Assembly (NCBI GenBank): GCA_907165275.2
Contig: OU015651.1
Location: forward strand, 7,958,501-8,022,500
Source: Zygaena filipendulae
Taxonomy: Eukaryota; Arthropoda; Insecta; Lepidoptera; Zygaenidae
Length of the DNA: 64,000 nt
Direction of reading: 5' to 3'
Shown here: positions 1-63,517 of the stretch, in pieces
Numbering within the stretch: the first letter of the stretch is position 1
Layout: the number at the start of each line of letters is the position of its first letter
The notes under the pieces: generated by a model
Told to the model about the DNA's origin: nothing
The model's database searches: none
The model's input: only the letters and a program-made list of their open reading frames with translations
Position numbers and translations under genes: made by a program

Positions 1-221
1 GTACCTACCTAATCAAGAAATAACGGCGATACATTGAGTTGAAATTTCGCGTAAGTCACTATCCGGTGCAGTTTTTATGGGGGCTTATAGCAGTTAATGA
101 TGTCGCGAGGCCCCACCCTAAACTTTAATGCGCTATATCTATGTGTTTTCATTATTTTGAAAAATAAAAACGCAATACGTGTCCATTATTTTACTATTTT
201 CTAACTGACTGAGTAATTAGA
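1..221 (+). mobile_element. MITE family A, copy 1 (cut by window edge)
   Basis: The right part of the ~330 bp family also found at 1761, 10075, 24007, 26546, 37845 and 61047. Shared core words are AATAACGGCGATA, TTGAGTTGAAATTTCGCG, AACTTTAATGCGC and, near the end, TAACTGAC with AATTAGAATTTTGATTTTC. The left terminus is outside the window. Confidence 0.7.
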
Positions 222-299
222 ATTTTGATTTTCAAAAGTCGTCAACATCCCTGTTCTATCAAGTAGGTACTTAAATGTAAATGAGTAGGTATGTCGATT

Positions 300-834
300 A
301 TATACGCACCGGCAGAATTAGCGGAACATAAAAAGGCAGAGTATAGAAATAATTACGTATATATATTAAAACAAATAATAATTAGACGTGAAGTAATAAA
401 TTAATATACATCTTTTAACACTTTAAAAGTTTGTAATTAAATTATTAATATTATTTAAAAAAAAAAAAAAACACTTTTTCTCTAATTTGTGGGCACACAA
501 ATAATGTTGCAAATTAAAGATTACTGTGATTTTAACTAAACTAAATAAATGAACGATTAATAACGTGTGTTTCCCCTTCGTGATTCAACTTTTATTTGCA
601 ACATTGTCTGTGTTCTCACAAACTAGAGATTTTTTTTTTAATTTTGATTACTTTTAATAAAATTTAACTAAAAACTTCTTAAAGTCGATGTTAAAAGATG
701 TATATTAGTTTATTACTTCATGCCTGATAATAATTTGTTTTAATACATACATAGGTATATGTTGTATTAAAACAAATTATTTTATTTCTATACTCTGCCT
801 TTTTATGTTCCGCTAATTCTACCGGTGTGTATAT
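300..834. mobile_element. foldback MITE, ~535 bp
   Basis: The two halves are inverted copies. The left half starts with CACCGGCAGAATTAGCGG, and the right half ends with its near-exact complement (CCGCTAATTCTACCGGTG). The pairing continues inward through the AAAAAGGCAGAGTATAGAAA block and to GTTGCAAAT/ATTTGCAAC at the centre. No coding capacity is seen. It sits in intron 17. Confidence 0.8.
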
Positions 835-1138
835 TATAATGTTGTGCGTAGCAATGCTATTGTAGTACCTACCTACTTACATAAAAATATTTATGTGTTT
901 TCTTACCTAATTTAAATTTATGGACTTCATTACCGATCAAAATAATTGACGAGGTATCATAAAAATATCTCTACAAAGATAGGTACCACACAGAAAAAGG
1001 GGGCGGCCTCAAACCGACTTCACGTCAGGAGATCATTTAGTATGGTCAAGGGTTCGACAGGGGGGGCAAATAGATCGCATTGCCGGCTCGGTCTGCGGCG
1101 TCAGTAGTTGTTAGGTGTGATAATTATGATGGTCTCAC

Positions 1139-53802
<52,664 letters not shown>

Positions 53803-54239
53803 CTTCGATGTTTTCTGGTTTTTGATGGTACCTACCCCGGTAGGTACCTACTCTTTGATTTTGTCACGCGCGAATGTAGCAGTTTCAATTATTTTTAAGT
53901 CTTATAATATTTTTTATAATAATAAGTCCACTTTTCAGAGGTATTCCTCAACTATCGTTCCTCCGTTAAATTGCATAAGAAATTGGCAACTCTTGGGTTT
54001 TTATCGGGGACCGGGGTCCTGAAAGTCACGCAGCCGCAGAACGCATAGCCGCTGTCAATTATCACGAATCACTAGCATAAAGCGTCCATGCAAACAGGTG
54101 GTGTAAACAAAAAATAAAGAGATTTATTTACTTTACCTACGGTAAAATGGAATATTTAAAGCACTTTAAACTAGACGTGTAGTGTTAAGTAAATATCACA
54201 GTGTGAAAACGGCGCTACGAAAAGAGGCAATGTGCAACG

Positions 54240-54345
54240 CGCGAGTGGTTAGCGCTCGGGCGCCGTTGCCGATAGACTGACTGATCGCCGTGAATCGTGA
54301 GTACAGCTGTGCCGTCAGTCGATTTTACTTCAGCGATCGTTCCCT
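54240..54345 (-). promoter_or_regulatory. candidate promoter/5'UTR region of the ABCC4-like gene
   Basis: A GC-richer island lies about 450-540 bp upstream of the start codon in AT-rich surroundings. On the minus strand it holds overlapping TCAGTC motifs (about 54275-54285) resembling the arthropod initiator TCAGT. No TATA box was recognised. The start site is inferred only. The plus strand has a TCAGTC of its own nearby, so direction is uncertain. Confidence 0.22.
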
Positions 54346-54359
54346 TAAAACGCTGAACT

Positions 54360-55200
54360 GAATCATGCTCGTATTACCTATTTACTATAGTTACGTATTT
54401 ATATTAGGTACTAACAATAGAATTGGGTACCTACTTATATTGTTTCGATCGCTACAGAACGATATTGTTTTATTGATCTGGAATAATAATGCATGTCAGT
54501 GTCGACGATAATTTCACACTTGGGTGTCGTTGCACTTTAGTACTGTGTGGTACTGTAATAAAATCCTGATCTGGCCGTTTGCAATAAAAATAAAGTGAAC
54601 AAGAGTGAAGCTGACTGTATTTAGTCCGACGTTGTTTTTGTACTTTGCACAGCTATAATTATGCCAAAACAATAACTATATTAGGTAGGTACCCAGCAGT
54701 GCCGTTGTTGGTTAAGCAACAAACCAAAGAATTGAAATGAAGGCTCATTCAATTACTTTTCAGGTAGATTTTAGCTTGGTATGCGTCCCTTATTATTGTC
54801 CTCAAGTAGATACAAAATATAACAGCAGTACCTACGTGTTTGTACCGCCGTGCTTCGTGGTGGTTCCAGGACGCGCCGCAGTAACCTCAGACGAAATAAG
54901 AATGTAATTGCAAACTCTAAACAAACTCGTACTATGTAAGTATACCTACTTACTCATATCTCTTACAACAACCGGCAACCGTAAGCTACAGAGATTATTT
55001 TAAAATATTTTAAAACCATTCGGACTCCATTAACTAAAAGCCGTTAAATTCTAATTTTTTTTAGTGACTAGGTAGGTACCTAAACCTATGCTAGAGCCTA
55101 GAATCATCCCCGTCATATTTTATGGTTGATCATAATATAATTGATAATATCTAACAAAATTAAAAGTTTATAAAGGTAAATATTATGTATTTTTATATGG
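54360..55200. other. upstream region, nothing recognised
   Basis: AT-rich sequence with GTAGGTACC runs. No gene, RNA or complete repeat. Confidence 0.45.
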
Positions 55201-55206
55201 CTGTTG

Positions 55207-55240
55207 CTAGTCGTCCACTAGACGGGCGAATAATAATGTG
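55207..55240 (+). repeat. solo end of the CTAGTCGTCCAC MITE
   Basis: CTAGTCGTCCACTAGACGGGCGAATAATAA matches the left end of the element at 2556 (two or three differences). No second end is seen nearby. Confidence 0.6.
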
Positions 55241-55450
55241 ATTGATAAAATGATAATATTAGTATATCCTATTAAAAATATCTAGCTTTTAGCTCTTGAA
55301 ACAATTTGGTCCTCGAACCGTACTGCAATGTGGTCTTCGAGCCGTACTGCAATTTATTAGAAATAAAATATGTACAGCGGTCGGTGAAAGGAAAATTTGT
55401 GAATATTGTTTCTGTATGATATATCATTGCGTTGAAGTAAAAGAATTGCA

Positions 55451-56048
55451 TTGAAAAATTTAAGAAAATCTTCGACGAAAATGTCACGAGTGAGTTCGGC
55501 GACTTCTGAACGGCGAAGACTAGAAGCCCGTACATCTAGGGAGCTTGCCGAAATTCAGCTCCGAGAGGTACGAGTTGAGGCTGAACTCAAGAAAAAGGAA
55601 ATTGAAGCAGAAAAGGCATTGATCAAAGCCAGACATGATGAAGAGTTAGCAAGTTTACACAGCAGGAGCTCGACGAGATCGCGTCGCAGAAGACGACCGA
55701 AATCTGGGTGGAGGAATCCCGCCCCTACAGTGAAGTTCCTGTTGATGTACCCGTCGATCACGACAAGCTGAAGGGTGACGATCCAGCGCCGCGCGACATG
55801 CACGACGAGCCACGTGATGTAGTGGACAGCAGCGGTGCACGGGTCGACTACCGCGGCGACGATCGACGGCGCGGCGTCTTGAAAACCTAACTAACTCTTT
55901 ATCTAATGCTTTAATTGTATCTCACAGTAACAATGATAAACTTATAGGCAGACTCACAAGTAAAAGCTTACCTATCTTTTCAGGCGATGCACTCGATTGG
56001 TTGCGTTTCAAAAATTCGTACGATATCACGTCTAGGGTTCGCCGCTAA
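55451..56048 (+). pseudogene. Bel/Pao-type retrotransposon gag, broken
   Basis: The first part (55451-55690) is a charged coiled-coil-like stretch: ERRRLEARTSRELAEIQLRE, then ELKKKEIEAEKALIKARHDE. In a second frame come acidic and Pro/Asp-rich codons up to 55890. In a third frame is LTSKSLPIFSGDALDWLRFK then NSYD, the conserved LP-F-GDP-EW--F motif of Bel/Pao Gag. Two frame changes and a stop at 56046-56048 break it. No pol or LTR is recognised around it. Confidence 0.7.
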
Positions 56049-56049
56049 C

Positions 56050-57100
56050 GCTATTTGGACGAGGAGAAGCTTGCCCGACTTCAAACGTGTCGTTTTAGTT
56101 TTCTCGTTTCTCCGTGCACGTGACTTTCGTTTTTATCAAATTGAAATCTATAAGGAAATATGAAAAAATCTTATAGGTATTTTGTTTTTTCTTGCAACCT
56201 GTAATATTAGTAAAATTCCATTCTACACCAAAGATCATATAATCACTACGTGTTCTACACTAGCACTACTAGCCTGCTACTAGCCAGAGAGAAGGTAATC
56301 ACTACGTTTTATACTAGCCACATGCCACCTATTGACAAAACGCTACTTGTATTTTTTACTCAAAAAAATGTGATCACAAATTCAGTGATCAGACTCTTTG
56401 GTGATAACCGATATTTTATCAATCGGACAGCTGGGTGCTATGTTATTTTATGTATTGAATCATTGGCTGCGAAGAAAGAACGACGTTTCAGAGCTCTTGA
56501 TACTTGCGTACCTACGTAGTACATTTTGTTGACGTAGAACCTTCGTAGAGCATGGAATTAGAAAGCAGTTTTTAATCTTATATTATATGTATAGCGTAGG
56601 TCCGCGTAGACCTCAAAGAGATATACGTACCTACTACGTTGTAGACCTTCTACAGTCTACAATCTACATCATCCTTCAAGTAATTTATATTTTTATTCAC
56701 CTACCTACTTATTCTGTCGTCGGCAAAATGAATTTGTCATTAATGTAAGAACAAATAAATAAATAAATAAAAAATAAATTACAAACGGTCAGCGTTTTGT
56801 ATAGAGGATATTAATTTAATGCCGAGGATGAACTATTTAAATATGTAGAGGTCACAGTTCCTGCCTTACCTAATACCTAACTGTAAGGATGCTCGCAAAT
56901 AATATTTTTTTCACACCACATGCTCGACAATGCCGAATTATATGTCATGTAAACCTTACCGAAAGCAAGAAATTATATCTCTTGGCTTTAGCCGGGTTAT
57001 AATGTTCTATTGAATTTCATTATAACCCGCTGGTCAATAATGTGATTTTCACTTTCATAATTCTTATTGCTATGTCCATAACGTCTCATTTCGCTAAACA
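56050..57100. other. upstream region, little recognised
   Basis: AAATA repeats at about 56750-56775. A short imperfect duplication of CACTACGT...CTAGC lies near 56245-56320. No gene. Confidence 0.4.
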
Positions 57101-57111
57101 GAATGTGTTCT

Positions 57112-57218
57112 CAGCGGGCGCGGCCAACTCGATTTTCGAAGACCGAAGCCGTGGCCCACTAGATTCGCAGTGAGACGAACTTCATTTGTTTGTCAAATCG
57201 AGTAGGCCACGCCAGCTG
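57112..57218. mobile_element. short inverted-repeat element, 107 bp
   Basis: CAGCGGGCGCGGCCAACTCG and ATTT pair with AAAT CGAGTAGGCCACGCCAGCTG with three differences. Confidence 0.55.
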
Positions 57219-57281
57219 AAAGAAGTGGCTATATAGGATCTACTAAGCCTGGTTTTTTATTGTCTCGCATTATGTGAGAAA

Positions 57282-57504
57282 AGTAGAGTATACACCACAG
57301 GGATAAAACTGTTTTTTTCTTGGGCGCTTGAATCCCTCACTGCACTCAGGACTCAATCTTAATTCCCTCCCTTTGGTCGGGAATTAACTTATAACACCCT
57401 CGCTGCGCTCGGGAGTTAAATTTGGAGTCCTTCGTTATGTTCAGGATTCAATGTAGCGCCCGTGACATAAAACGGTGCTTTATCCCCTTGGTGTATAATC
57501 TACT
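57282..57504. mobile_element. MITE, ~220 bp, AGTAGATTATACACC ends
   Basis: AGTAGAGTATACACCACAGG at the left pairs with CCTTGGTGTATAATCTACT at the right. The interior has repeated CCCTCGCTGCGCTCGGG-like palindromes and GGGCGC/GCGCCC. Confidence 0.65.
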
Positions 57505-57599
57505 ATTATGCGACTGTGGCGCACAATGCGTTCATACTAATTTCCGTAATTGAAACCTTTAACGTTGAGCATTATGCCGCATCTTCTTGCGAGTTCGAG

Positions 57600-57745
57600 T
57601 AATGAACGTCTCTGAGTGCGATAGATTTGTTTTTAAAATCTTTACTTAAAATTAAGTGATCATTAAAACGACTAGTACGGCTGAAAGTCGTTACTCTTTA
57701 CATAAAATTAAGTAATCATTAAAACGACTCTGAGTGCGGCCGTTA
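57600..57745. repeat. repeat with tandem AAAATTAAGTGATCATTAAAACGAC units
   Basis: AAAATTAAGTGATCATTAAA and AAAATTAAGTAATCATTAAA occur about 65 bases apart. GACTCTGAGTGCGGCCG follows. The complement of the same block is at 47930-48035 in intron 1. Confidence 0.55.
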
Positions 57746-58301
57746 GTTATTAAGGTTAATTAAAAAATGTTTATTATTTTTTGCTTTTCAGTTTTTTCGA
57801 CGGTTTTAATTAATTCAATTAATTAAATTAAAATTTAAATTAATTTTATTTTGTTCAGTAAAAAGTTTTTAATGGTCGCCACTGAAAATAAGCGTTGTGG
57901 GACTTTCCACGGCACATGCTGAGTGGCGGCCATTTTGGTACCTTGTCTATTTTAAAATTACTTCATTTTTTAAGTTTGTGTTTAATTTTGGTACCAAATA
58001 AACATCTCTTCTACTCTAATTTATAATTTTTTGTGGCTATAATCTATATGCTTAATTTTTGATGACTTTTAAAATAGCTATACCTAAATTACTTTACCTA
58101 TTAACTGTGTAATAACTATAATACACAACGCAGCATTAAAATCTGTGAGTGAACAATAAATGACCCCTATTTTTCCACCCTTAAGGTAAGATTTTTTTCC
58201 AAATTTATATTGGACCAACCTCGAGGTATAACCCTATCCGATAAAATAACAGCCAACACTTTTTTCTCAAATTAACGCGGGAAATCTCGAATTAATCAAA
58301 T

Positions 58302-58905
58302 ACAGGGTGTCCAGTGGCAGAATTCAATGTCTGGAAAATTGTAAAAAAAAACCTACACTTCTAATTCAAAGCAAGTTTATTTTAATTTAATAAAAACAAA
58401 TGCGGATTTCATTTTTTAAAAACTACGTTCTCCAAATGGCGGCCATCGAGTCTCACACACTCTTCGTGTCTAGCACGCATGTTTTTCAAAGACGCGTTTA
58501 CAGAGCGACTGGGGAATTCTGCTGACTTCGGTTCGAATATTTTCTTTAAGTTCTGTCACAGTGCTCGGATTGATCTTATAAACAACTGATTTGAAATACC
58601 CGACCCCCATAAAAAAGTCACATGGGCTCAAATCGGATGACCTAGGTGGCCATGCTATGGTACCGTTACGGGATATGTTTTTTTTTCGGAAATAACTGCC
58701 GCACTGCATTTGTGGACACATTAGCAGTATGAGCTATGGCGCCGTCCTGCTGGAACCATGTGTTTCGGTTAAGGGATGAAATGTTCTGGAGTTCTAGTCT
58801 AAAAAAGTCATTAAACAACTGGGCATATCTTTCAGAATTCACGGTTACAGTTTGACCACGTTGATTGTACATTGTACAGTTTGACAAAGTTGACCAACTA
58901 GGCAA
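58302..58905 (-). pseudogene. mariner/Tc1-superfamily transposase, C-terminal part, frameshifted
   Basis: Two overlapping frames on the minus strand give NTWFQQDGAIAHTANVSTNA (second catalytic aspartate in QQDGA) and then GTIAWPPRSSDLSPCDFF, followed by YFKSVVYKINP. The frames change near 58680-58720 and again near 58500, where a last frame ends in RHEECVRLDGRHLENVVF. The N-terminal half is absent. CAGGGTGTCCAGTGGCAG at 58303 could be the element end. It is inactive. Confidence 0.75.
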
Positions 58906-59254
58906 CTATGTCGCGCAGTTGCCGCGACGCGACGTGCAGTTCCGCTGCCGCATAGTGCGTTATAGTAAGCAGCGCGACAGCGACGCTTCACCTCCATACA
59001 AATATATCGGACCTTGTCGGACTACATCTTGTTTACAATTTGTTTTGTAAAATAGATGCATATAAGTAAATTTTATTATTTAGTAACTATCCAGAGCTAT
59101 ACGATTTACAAAATGAAAACTGTATGAATATCACGAGAAAAATAACATTTGGCTAGAGATTGTAAAGGAAATTGGTCTTTGTTTTTTTCTTAATTACTTT
59201 GGCCTTTTATTCTTCCTTGCTAATAGTAGGGACCGCCAAGAGGGGATTTGTGGA

Positions 59255-59570
59255 TTAGCTAAAGCGCGTCAGATGAACATAAGGGGGGTACCTTGCACCA
59301 TGTTGAGTACCTCCACCAAATATAGGCCCTCTACACTGGTGGGTGCGTCTAGAATAACCGATCAGATTAGTAAAAAAAAATCGATAACTCGAAATACTCG
59401 AGCGCGTCAGATTAAGATATGGTGGGTTAATTACATAGTGAGAAGTATGTATATGAATAATTAATCTGACCATTTGAACGTGACGTAAGGGAGTTAGAGG
59501 ATCACAAACTTGCAAAAAAAAAACGCAACTTCGACATTCTCGAGCGCAGTTGATTTATTTTTTATTTTAA
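59255..59570 (-). repeat. left arm: reversed tandem units with ACTCGAGCGCGTCAGAT
   Basis: The motif or its part occurs near 59264 (AAGCGCGTCAGATGAACATA), 59396 (ATACTCGAGCGCGTCAGATT) and 59540 (TTCTCGAGCGCAGTTGATT), about 135-140 bases apart. This is the opposite orientation of the array at 60234-60560. Confidence 0.6.
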
Positions 59571-60233
59571 AGTAAATAACTCAAGGATAGCGGGAAAAAT
59601 ATAATCTGCCGATTTTCATAAGCCGAAGAAACAAAAATCGTCTTCGAATCGAACGAGCAGCTGCAGTGAAACATGTACCTATTCATATCTCTGTCTTTCT
59701 TTCCCTTTTACTTTTTCTCTATCTCTCACTCTCTCGCACCGTCCTCACACTACTTTCCGTCGCCATAACGTCATCACAGTATATCACGGCGCTAAACGTG
59801 TCAAATTATAATTTTTTTTTGGTCGGTTAAAATACATATTAAAATAAGTTAAGGTAAGTATTACATCAAACTATAGGTTCACCTATAACCTTTCACTTTA
59901 ATGTAATTATATATATATTATATAATAAAGCTCATCACAAAACAACGCGTTCATGTTATTATATGTAAAACGCTCTGGCTTGTTTGTGCTTTAAAGTTAG
60001 TTTTGTGTATAATATTTTGTGAGCTTTTACATATTTCATAGAAATATAAAGTGTGTTTTTTGTGAACAAGAAATAGCTCATAAAGTTATTAAAGTTACGT
60101 CAGAAAGAAAAAAAAATCTTAAAAATAAATCATAACTTTTGTTTCTAGCAGTCAGATTAATAATACCCCTCAAAATTATTGTCAGATTTTAAGCCAACAT
60201 AACTTGGAGTGCAAGCTGAACCTTCTGTAAAAT
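59571..60233. other. AT-rich core between the inverted tandem arms
   Basis: No ORF of note. The complementary-looking CTCTCACTCTCTCGCACCG patch (59720-59750) is low complexity. It could be the interior of a large non-autonomous element. Confidence 0.4.
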
Positions 60234-60580
60234 AATCTGACACGCTCGAGTATTTCAAAATTGAGATTTTTTTTTGCATTTTCAAAAATTCGCTACTACC
60301 TTGCGTCACCTCCAAATTGGCAGATTTTCGAAGGGGAGCATTTTTAGGGCTCACTTAACATCCCCTTTGAATATCTGACGCGCTGGAGTAAATGTTTTTT
60401 TTTTTTCATTTTCTCCACTTCCGGATGGCCACCCCCACCACGCAAATCGGCAGATGAATATATTTTCGATATCAGAGACACCTTGGAGTATCTAAACTAC
60501 AATATCTGACGCGCTCGAGTATTTCCATTTTAATATTTTTTTTTACATTTTTGAAAGCCTGTAGAAGCTAAACCCACCGG
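60234..60580 (+). repeat. right arm: tandem units with ATCTGACGCGCTCGAGTAT
   Basis: Units begin near 60237 (TCTGACACGCTCGAGTATTT), 60374 (ATCTGACGCGCTGGAGTAAA) and 60503 (ATCTGACGCGCTCGAGTATT), spaced 129-137 bases. Each is followed by a poly-T stretch and each contains an AAATYGGCAGATT/G-like word. With the left arm they flank about 660 bp. Confidence 0.65.
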
Positions 60581-61046
60581 TGAATGAAAAAATATCATAT
60601 GACCTTATTTTGTTTATATCTCCTAATCTTCAAAACCCAATAGGTCCCAACGACGCTCGAGTCACTCCCGAATTAGCATCGGTATCTCCCGTACTATAAG
60701 TAGTATATGGCCACGTCCTCATCAATTTCATCCATTGCGCTCAGTGGTTGCCGACCGACTACGGACAAAACTGTCGCGCCGCTCCAGTTTCAGTGCGATA
60801 TAGCGAACTTCATCTAGAAGTGTCGTGTCGCTCCATTGCAGTGCAGTTTTGCCTAGTGCGGTCATACCTTAACGTGTTGCGTTCAGAAACCATAAATGAT
60901 TGTTTAAACTTTGAATCTGCCACTGAACACCCTCTATAGTCTAAAATAATCATTCACCCGCCTAAATCCACTTTTTAAGGTTTTCTCTTTGATATATATA
61001 TTAGTGTTTTTTTATTTATTAGTTCCTTTATACCTACGTAAGCATG

Positions 61047-61373
61047 AATGGGCATGTTGACTAATTTTTATTTTTTAGTCCGTCTTGTAGATTATTAAAA
61101 AATATTGGACACGTATTTTTTCTTTTTTACGTAATCAAAAAATAACGGCGATATATTGAGTTGAAATTTCGCGTGACGTCACTATTCTGACAGTTTGTAT
61201 GGCGGTTTTAGCGGTTAGTGACGTCACGACCCCTCACTCTAAACTTTAATGCGCTTTATCTCTGTATATTTTAATTTATTGGAAAAAGCAAAAAATACGT
61301 GTCTATTGTTTTTTATTTTCTAACTGACGGACTAATTAGAATTTTGATTTTCAAAAGTAGTCCACATCCCTAT
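61047..61373 (+). mobile_element. MITE family A, copy 7
   Basis: AATGGGCATGTTGACTAATT, TTAGTCCGTCTTGTAGATTA, AATAACGGCGATATATTGAG, then GACGGACTAATTAGAATTTT and TAGTCCACATCCC. It is very close to the copy at 1761. Confidence 0.75.
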
Positions 61374-61403
61374 TATCAAGGGCTTATATTTTATAAAGTA
61401 CAG

Positions 61404-61632
61404 CGGGGCTATTATGTAACTTTTGTTTCTATCATTTTTCGGTTGCTATCAAAAACATGGCGGTTTTGCGATAACAATATGCACGTTTTGACACCTGCAA
61501 TATCTAGCAATCAACCATACTTCAAAATAAACATACTTCAAAAGTAGAAGCTGTGATTAATTAATCGCAAAATCGCAATTTTTCTGATTGCAACCGAAAA
61601 ATTATAGAAACAAAAGTTACATAATAGCCCCG
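61404..61632. mobile_element. MITE with 43 bp inverted ends
   Basis: CGGGGCTATTATGTAACTTT to ATTTTTCGGTTGC at the left is matched in reverse complement at the right with one difference in 43 bases. It is 229 bp with no ORF. It is abutted by the Harbinger element 30 bases on. Confidence 0.85.
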
Positions 61633-61824
61633 TAGGTACTTACTTTCCTTTACCTACCCTTAAGCCGGCTTTTGACTATGGGATGTCATACCTATATATA
61701 TTACATCTTTAGCTGTATATTACATCCCGCGATTGCTGTTCACACTGTAAGGTATATTATGGAACAGTTCAGCTTCGGTCACCATTGTGTTACGTTCTGG
61801 TCGGTTGAACGGTTAAATTCTGAA

Positions 61825-62047
61825 ATGGATAATATGGAGATTATTTTGCTTGATTCCTACCATATATAGTTCATCAGACGACGATGATGCTGTATTCAAT
61901 TTACATGTATCATTATTAAGAAAAAAATATAGTAAACGTCGATTCTTGATATCGACTCATATTAGACTAAGAGAAAATTATGGTGAATTTCGGCTTTTTA
62001 ATGAACTCGATGAAGAAAAGTTTTTTTCATTACTCATACTCGGAAAG
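61825..62047 (+). pseudogene. HARBI1-like transposase N-terminus, broken
   Basis: It starts MDNMEIILLDS, shifts frame near 61857, and continues SSDDDDAVFNLHVSLLRKKY then RENYGEFRLFNELDEEKFFS to a stop at about 62048. The GEF-LF-EL--DEEKFF pattern is the typical N-terminal block of PIF/Harbinger transposases. The catalytic DDE domain is absent, replaced by the direct repeats. Confidence 0.65.
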
Positions 62048-62630
62048 TAGGTCTGAAGTTGCCTGAGAAGCTCGTTGAAAGTAACCCTTTTCAGCCCTAG
62101 GGAGAATCGCTTTCAACTGACAACTGTCAAATTATTAAAAAAAAACTAGGTCTATTTTCACATTTCTATTGAACCATGTTTCAACTTTCTATACAGCCAG
62201 CGCGATGTAAAATTGAAATAACGTAAAGTTTAAGTAGGTATTAATTAAAATAAAATTCACTCACTTTTTCTTAAGCTAATTCCTATTTATATTTTTTTTT
62301 CTTTAATTAATACTTAATAATTAAAGATAATATTTTTTTAGGTCGCCACAATGTAAATAAAAAATACTGGCTGAATAGCTAGCTGGCCAAAGAAAAAGAA
62401 ATAGGTGGGAAAGTGTCAAGCGACTATCCGATCTTCACTCATTTTTTCTTTAGCTAATTCCTATTTTTATTTTGACTTTCCTTGCATTCGTAATGAAAAG
62501 CACAGTGTTACCCTCGGGAGAAAGACTTATTTAGTCCCTCGATCTATAGGCGCCCTCGCTACGCTCGGGCGCCAAACCCCGTCTCGGGACTGAATAAGTT
62601 ACTTTCACCCCTAGGATAACAATGTACTAT
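62024..62630 (+). repeat. internal direct repeat, copy 1 (~607 bp)
   Basis: Starts TTTTCATTACTCATACTCGG and ends GGATAACAATGTACTAT. It contains AAGTTGCCTGAGAAGC and the palindrome GGCGCCCTCGCTACGCTCGG GCGCC. It matches 62908-63517 with few differences, including the 62-codon open frame at 62405. Confidence 0.88.
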
Positions 62631-62907
62631 TAATTACTCTGAGACTACAGGATGAATAAAACTAATAATTTCATAATTTTCATAATTTAATGCGTAGAAG
62701 GATTACGTATTTCAAATACCTATAGTTTGCTTCTATGGTTAACAAAATAAAAATTCAAAACACATCTCAGACACGTCTGCACACGAACGCGCGAACGTCA
62801 CCATTCAAAATTTCAAACTGAGGGCGAGGCAGGGGGAGGCGCGGTGTCCGGGGACGTGAGGTAAAATATAACTCCTTCAAAATATCGCTTATTTGGCGAA
62901 AAAATAT

Positions 62908-63517
62908 TTTTCATTACTCATACTCGGAAAGTAGGTCTGAAGTTGCCTGAGAAGCGGGTTGAAAGTAACCCTTTTCAGCCCTAGGGAGAATCGCTTTCAA
63001 CTGACAACTGTCAAATTATTAAAAAAAAACTAGGTCTATTTTCACATTTCTATTGAACCATGTTTCAATTTTCTATACAGCCAGCGCGATGTAAAATTGA
63101 AAAAACGTAAAGTTTAAGTAGGTATTAATTAAAATAAAATTTATTCACTTTTTCTTAAGCTAATTCCTATTTATATTTTTTTATTTTCTTTAATTAATAC
63201 TTAATAATTAGAGAAAATATTTTTTTAGGTCGCCACAATGTAAATAAAAAATACTGGCTGAATAGCTAGCCGGCCAAAGAAAAAGAAATAGGTGGGAAAG
63301 TGTCAAGCGACTATCCGATCTTCACTCATTTTTTCTTTAGCTAATTCCTATTTTTATTTTGACTTTCCTTGCATTCGTAATGAAAAGCACAGTGTTACCC
63401 TCGGGAGAAAGACTTATTTAGTCCCTCGATCTATTGGCGCCCTCGCTACGCTCGGGCGCCAAACCCCGTCTCGGCACTAAATAAGTTACTTTCACCCCTA
63501 GGATAACAATGTACTAT
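62908..63517 (+). repeat. internal direct repeat, copy 2 (~610 bp)
   Basis: Offset of 884-887 bases from copy 1; small indels account for the change. The spacer between copies (62631-62907) is unique in the window and includes GGGCGAGGCAGGGGGAGGCG. Confidence 0.88.

Noticed and set aside
1..1138. Search for the next ABCC exon (TM11-12)
   Set aside because: No frame with the expected helix or an acceptor in phase 2 was found. The sequence is MITE and AT-rich intron.
60748..60939. 63-codon frame on the plus strand
   Set aside because: No recognisable family. Composition is uneven and there is no supporting context.
62405..63480. Two identical 62-codon frames
   Set aside because: They are the same position in the two direct repeats of the Harbinger element and contain translated palindrome sequence. 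No protein family recognised.
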